A stretch of 6,119 nt of DNA from JAKBCQ01 sp021807585 (lineage in GTDB: Bacteria; Planctomycetota; Planctomycetia; Isosphaerales; Isosphaeraceae). The position numbers and the translations under genes were made by a program. Of the stretch, positions 6,036 to 6,119 are shown in pieces (positions within the stretch are counted from its first letter, which is position 1; each line of letters opens with the position of its first letter). The notes beneath the pieces were generated by a model. It saw only the letters and a list, made by a program, of their open reading frames with translations, searched no databases and was not told the DNA's origin. The DNA lies in the NCBI GenBank assembly GCA_027325115.1, contig DAHWFG010000545.1, positions 1 through 6,119 of the forward strand. Reading direction: 5' to 3'.

Positions 6036-6119
6036 GTTCAACCGGCTTCGCTCCGATCTTCCCGCGATTGTCCTCCAACGCCACTTTACAGCGAAGGTGC
6101 GGGAGAGAAGAATAGCGTT

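Noticed and set aside
5989..6084. N-terminal extension of gene A from a GTG at 6084
   Set aside because: No SD precedes that GTG and the 32 extra residues are polar and featureless, while the ATG at 5988 has GGAG at good spacing. The frame is open to the window edge, so the extension is not fully excluded.
1..6119. CRISPR array, insertion sequence, phage or toxin-antitoxin genes
   Set aside because: No regularly spaced repeats, transposase or integrase motifs, terminal inverted repeats or small paired genes were seen. The recurring GATCG words are irregularly spaced.

Overview
The window reads as a block of bacterial chromosome, with every convincing gene on the minus strand. By eye the GC content is in the mid-to-high 50s percent. 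Genes start behind ordinary Shine-Dalgarno (SD) sites, and the sequence is strikingly rich in GATC, especially GATCG/CGATCG. The best guess for the source is a planctomycete, possibly Isosphaera-like. This rests on the look of the small CxxC membrane protein and the mix of divergent membrane and TPR proteins. It is an inference, as no marker gene is present.

Reading in the direction of transcription (right to left), the first unit is a three-gene cluster. Gene A (4468-5988) is a multi-pass membrane protein resembling GT-C-fold glycosyltransferases. Gene B (3957-4496) overlaps its end by 29 nt and encodes a small three-helix membrane protein with an acidic N-terminus and a basic, cysteine/histidine-rich loop that probably binds zinc. 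Gene C (2436-3914) follows after 42 bp and encodes a DUF2079-family membrane protein, also GT-C-like. The tight packing suggests co-transcription and a shared envelope task, perhaps transfer of a lipid-linked sugar, but the substrate cannot be read from the sequence.

A non-coding gap of about 380 bp (2053-2435) follows. It holds a possible stem-loop just after gene C, a 13-nt palindrome beside a weak promoter-like pair, and a run of eight G. Gene D (478-2052) is then an exported or membrane-anchored TPR protein with about eight repeats, a C-terminal helical module and a Lys/Arg-rich tail. The remaining 477 bp at the left edge has no recognisable gene but carries a good sigma70-like promoter pointing left.

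No RNA gene, CRISPR array, insertion sequence or phage gene was found. The points most worth a second look are the GT-C / zinc-loop / GT-C cassette, the roughly five-fold excess of GATC, the near-leaderless promoter at the left edge, and the palindrome/promoter arrangement before the TPR gene.
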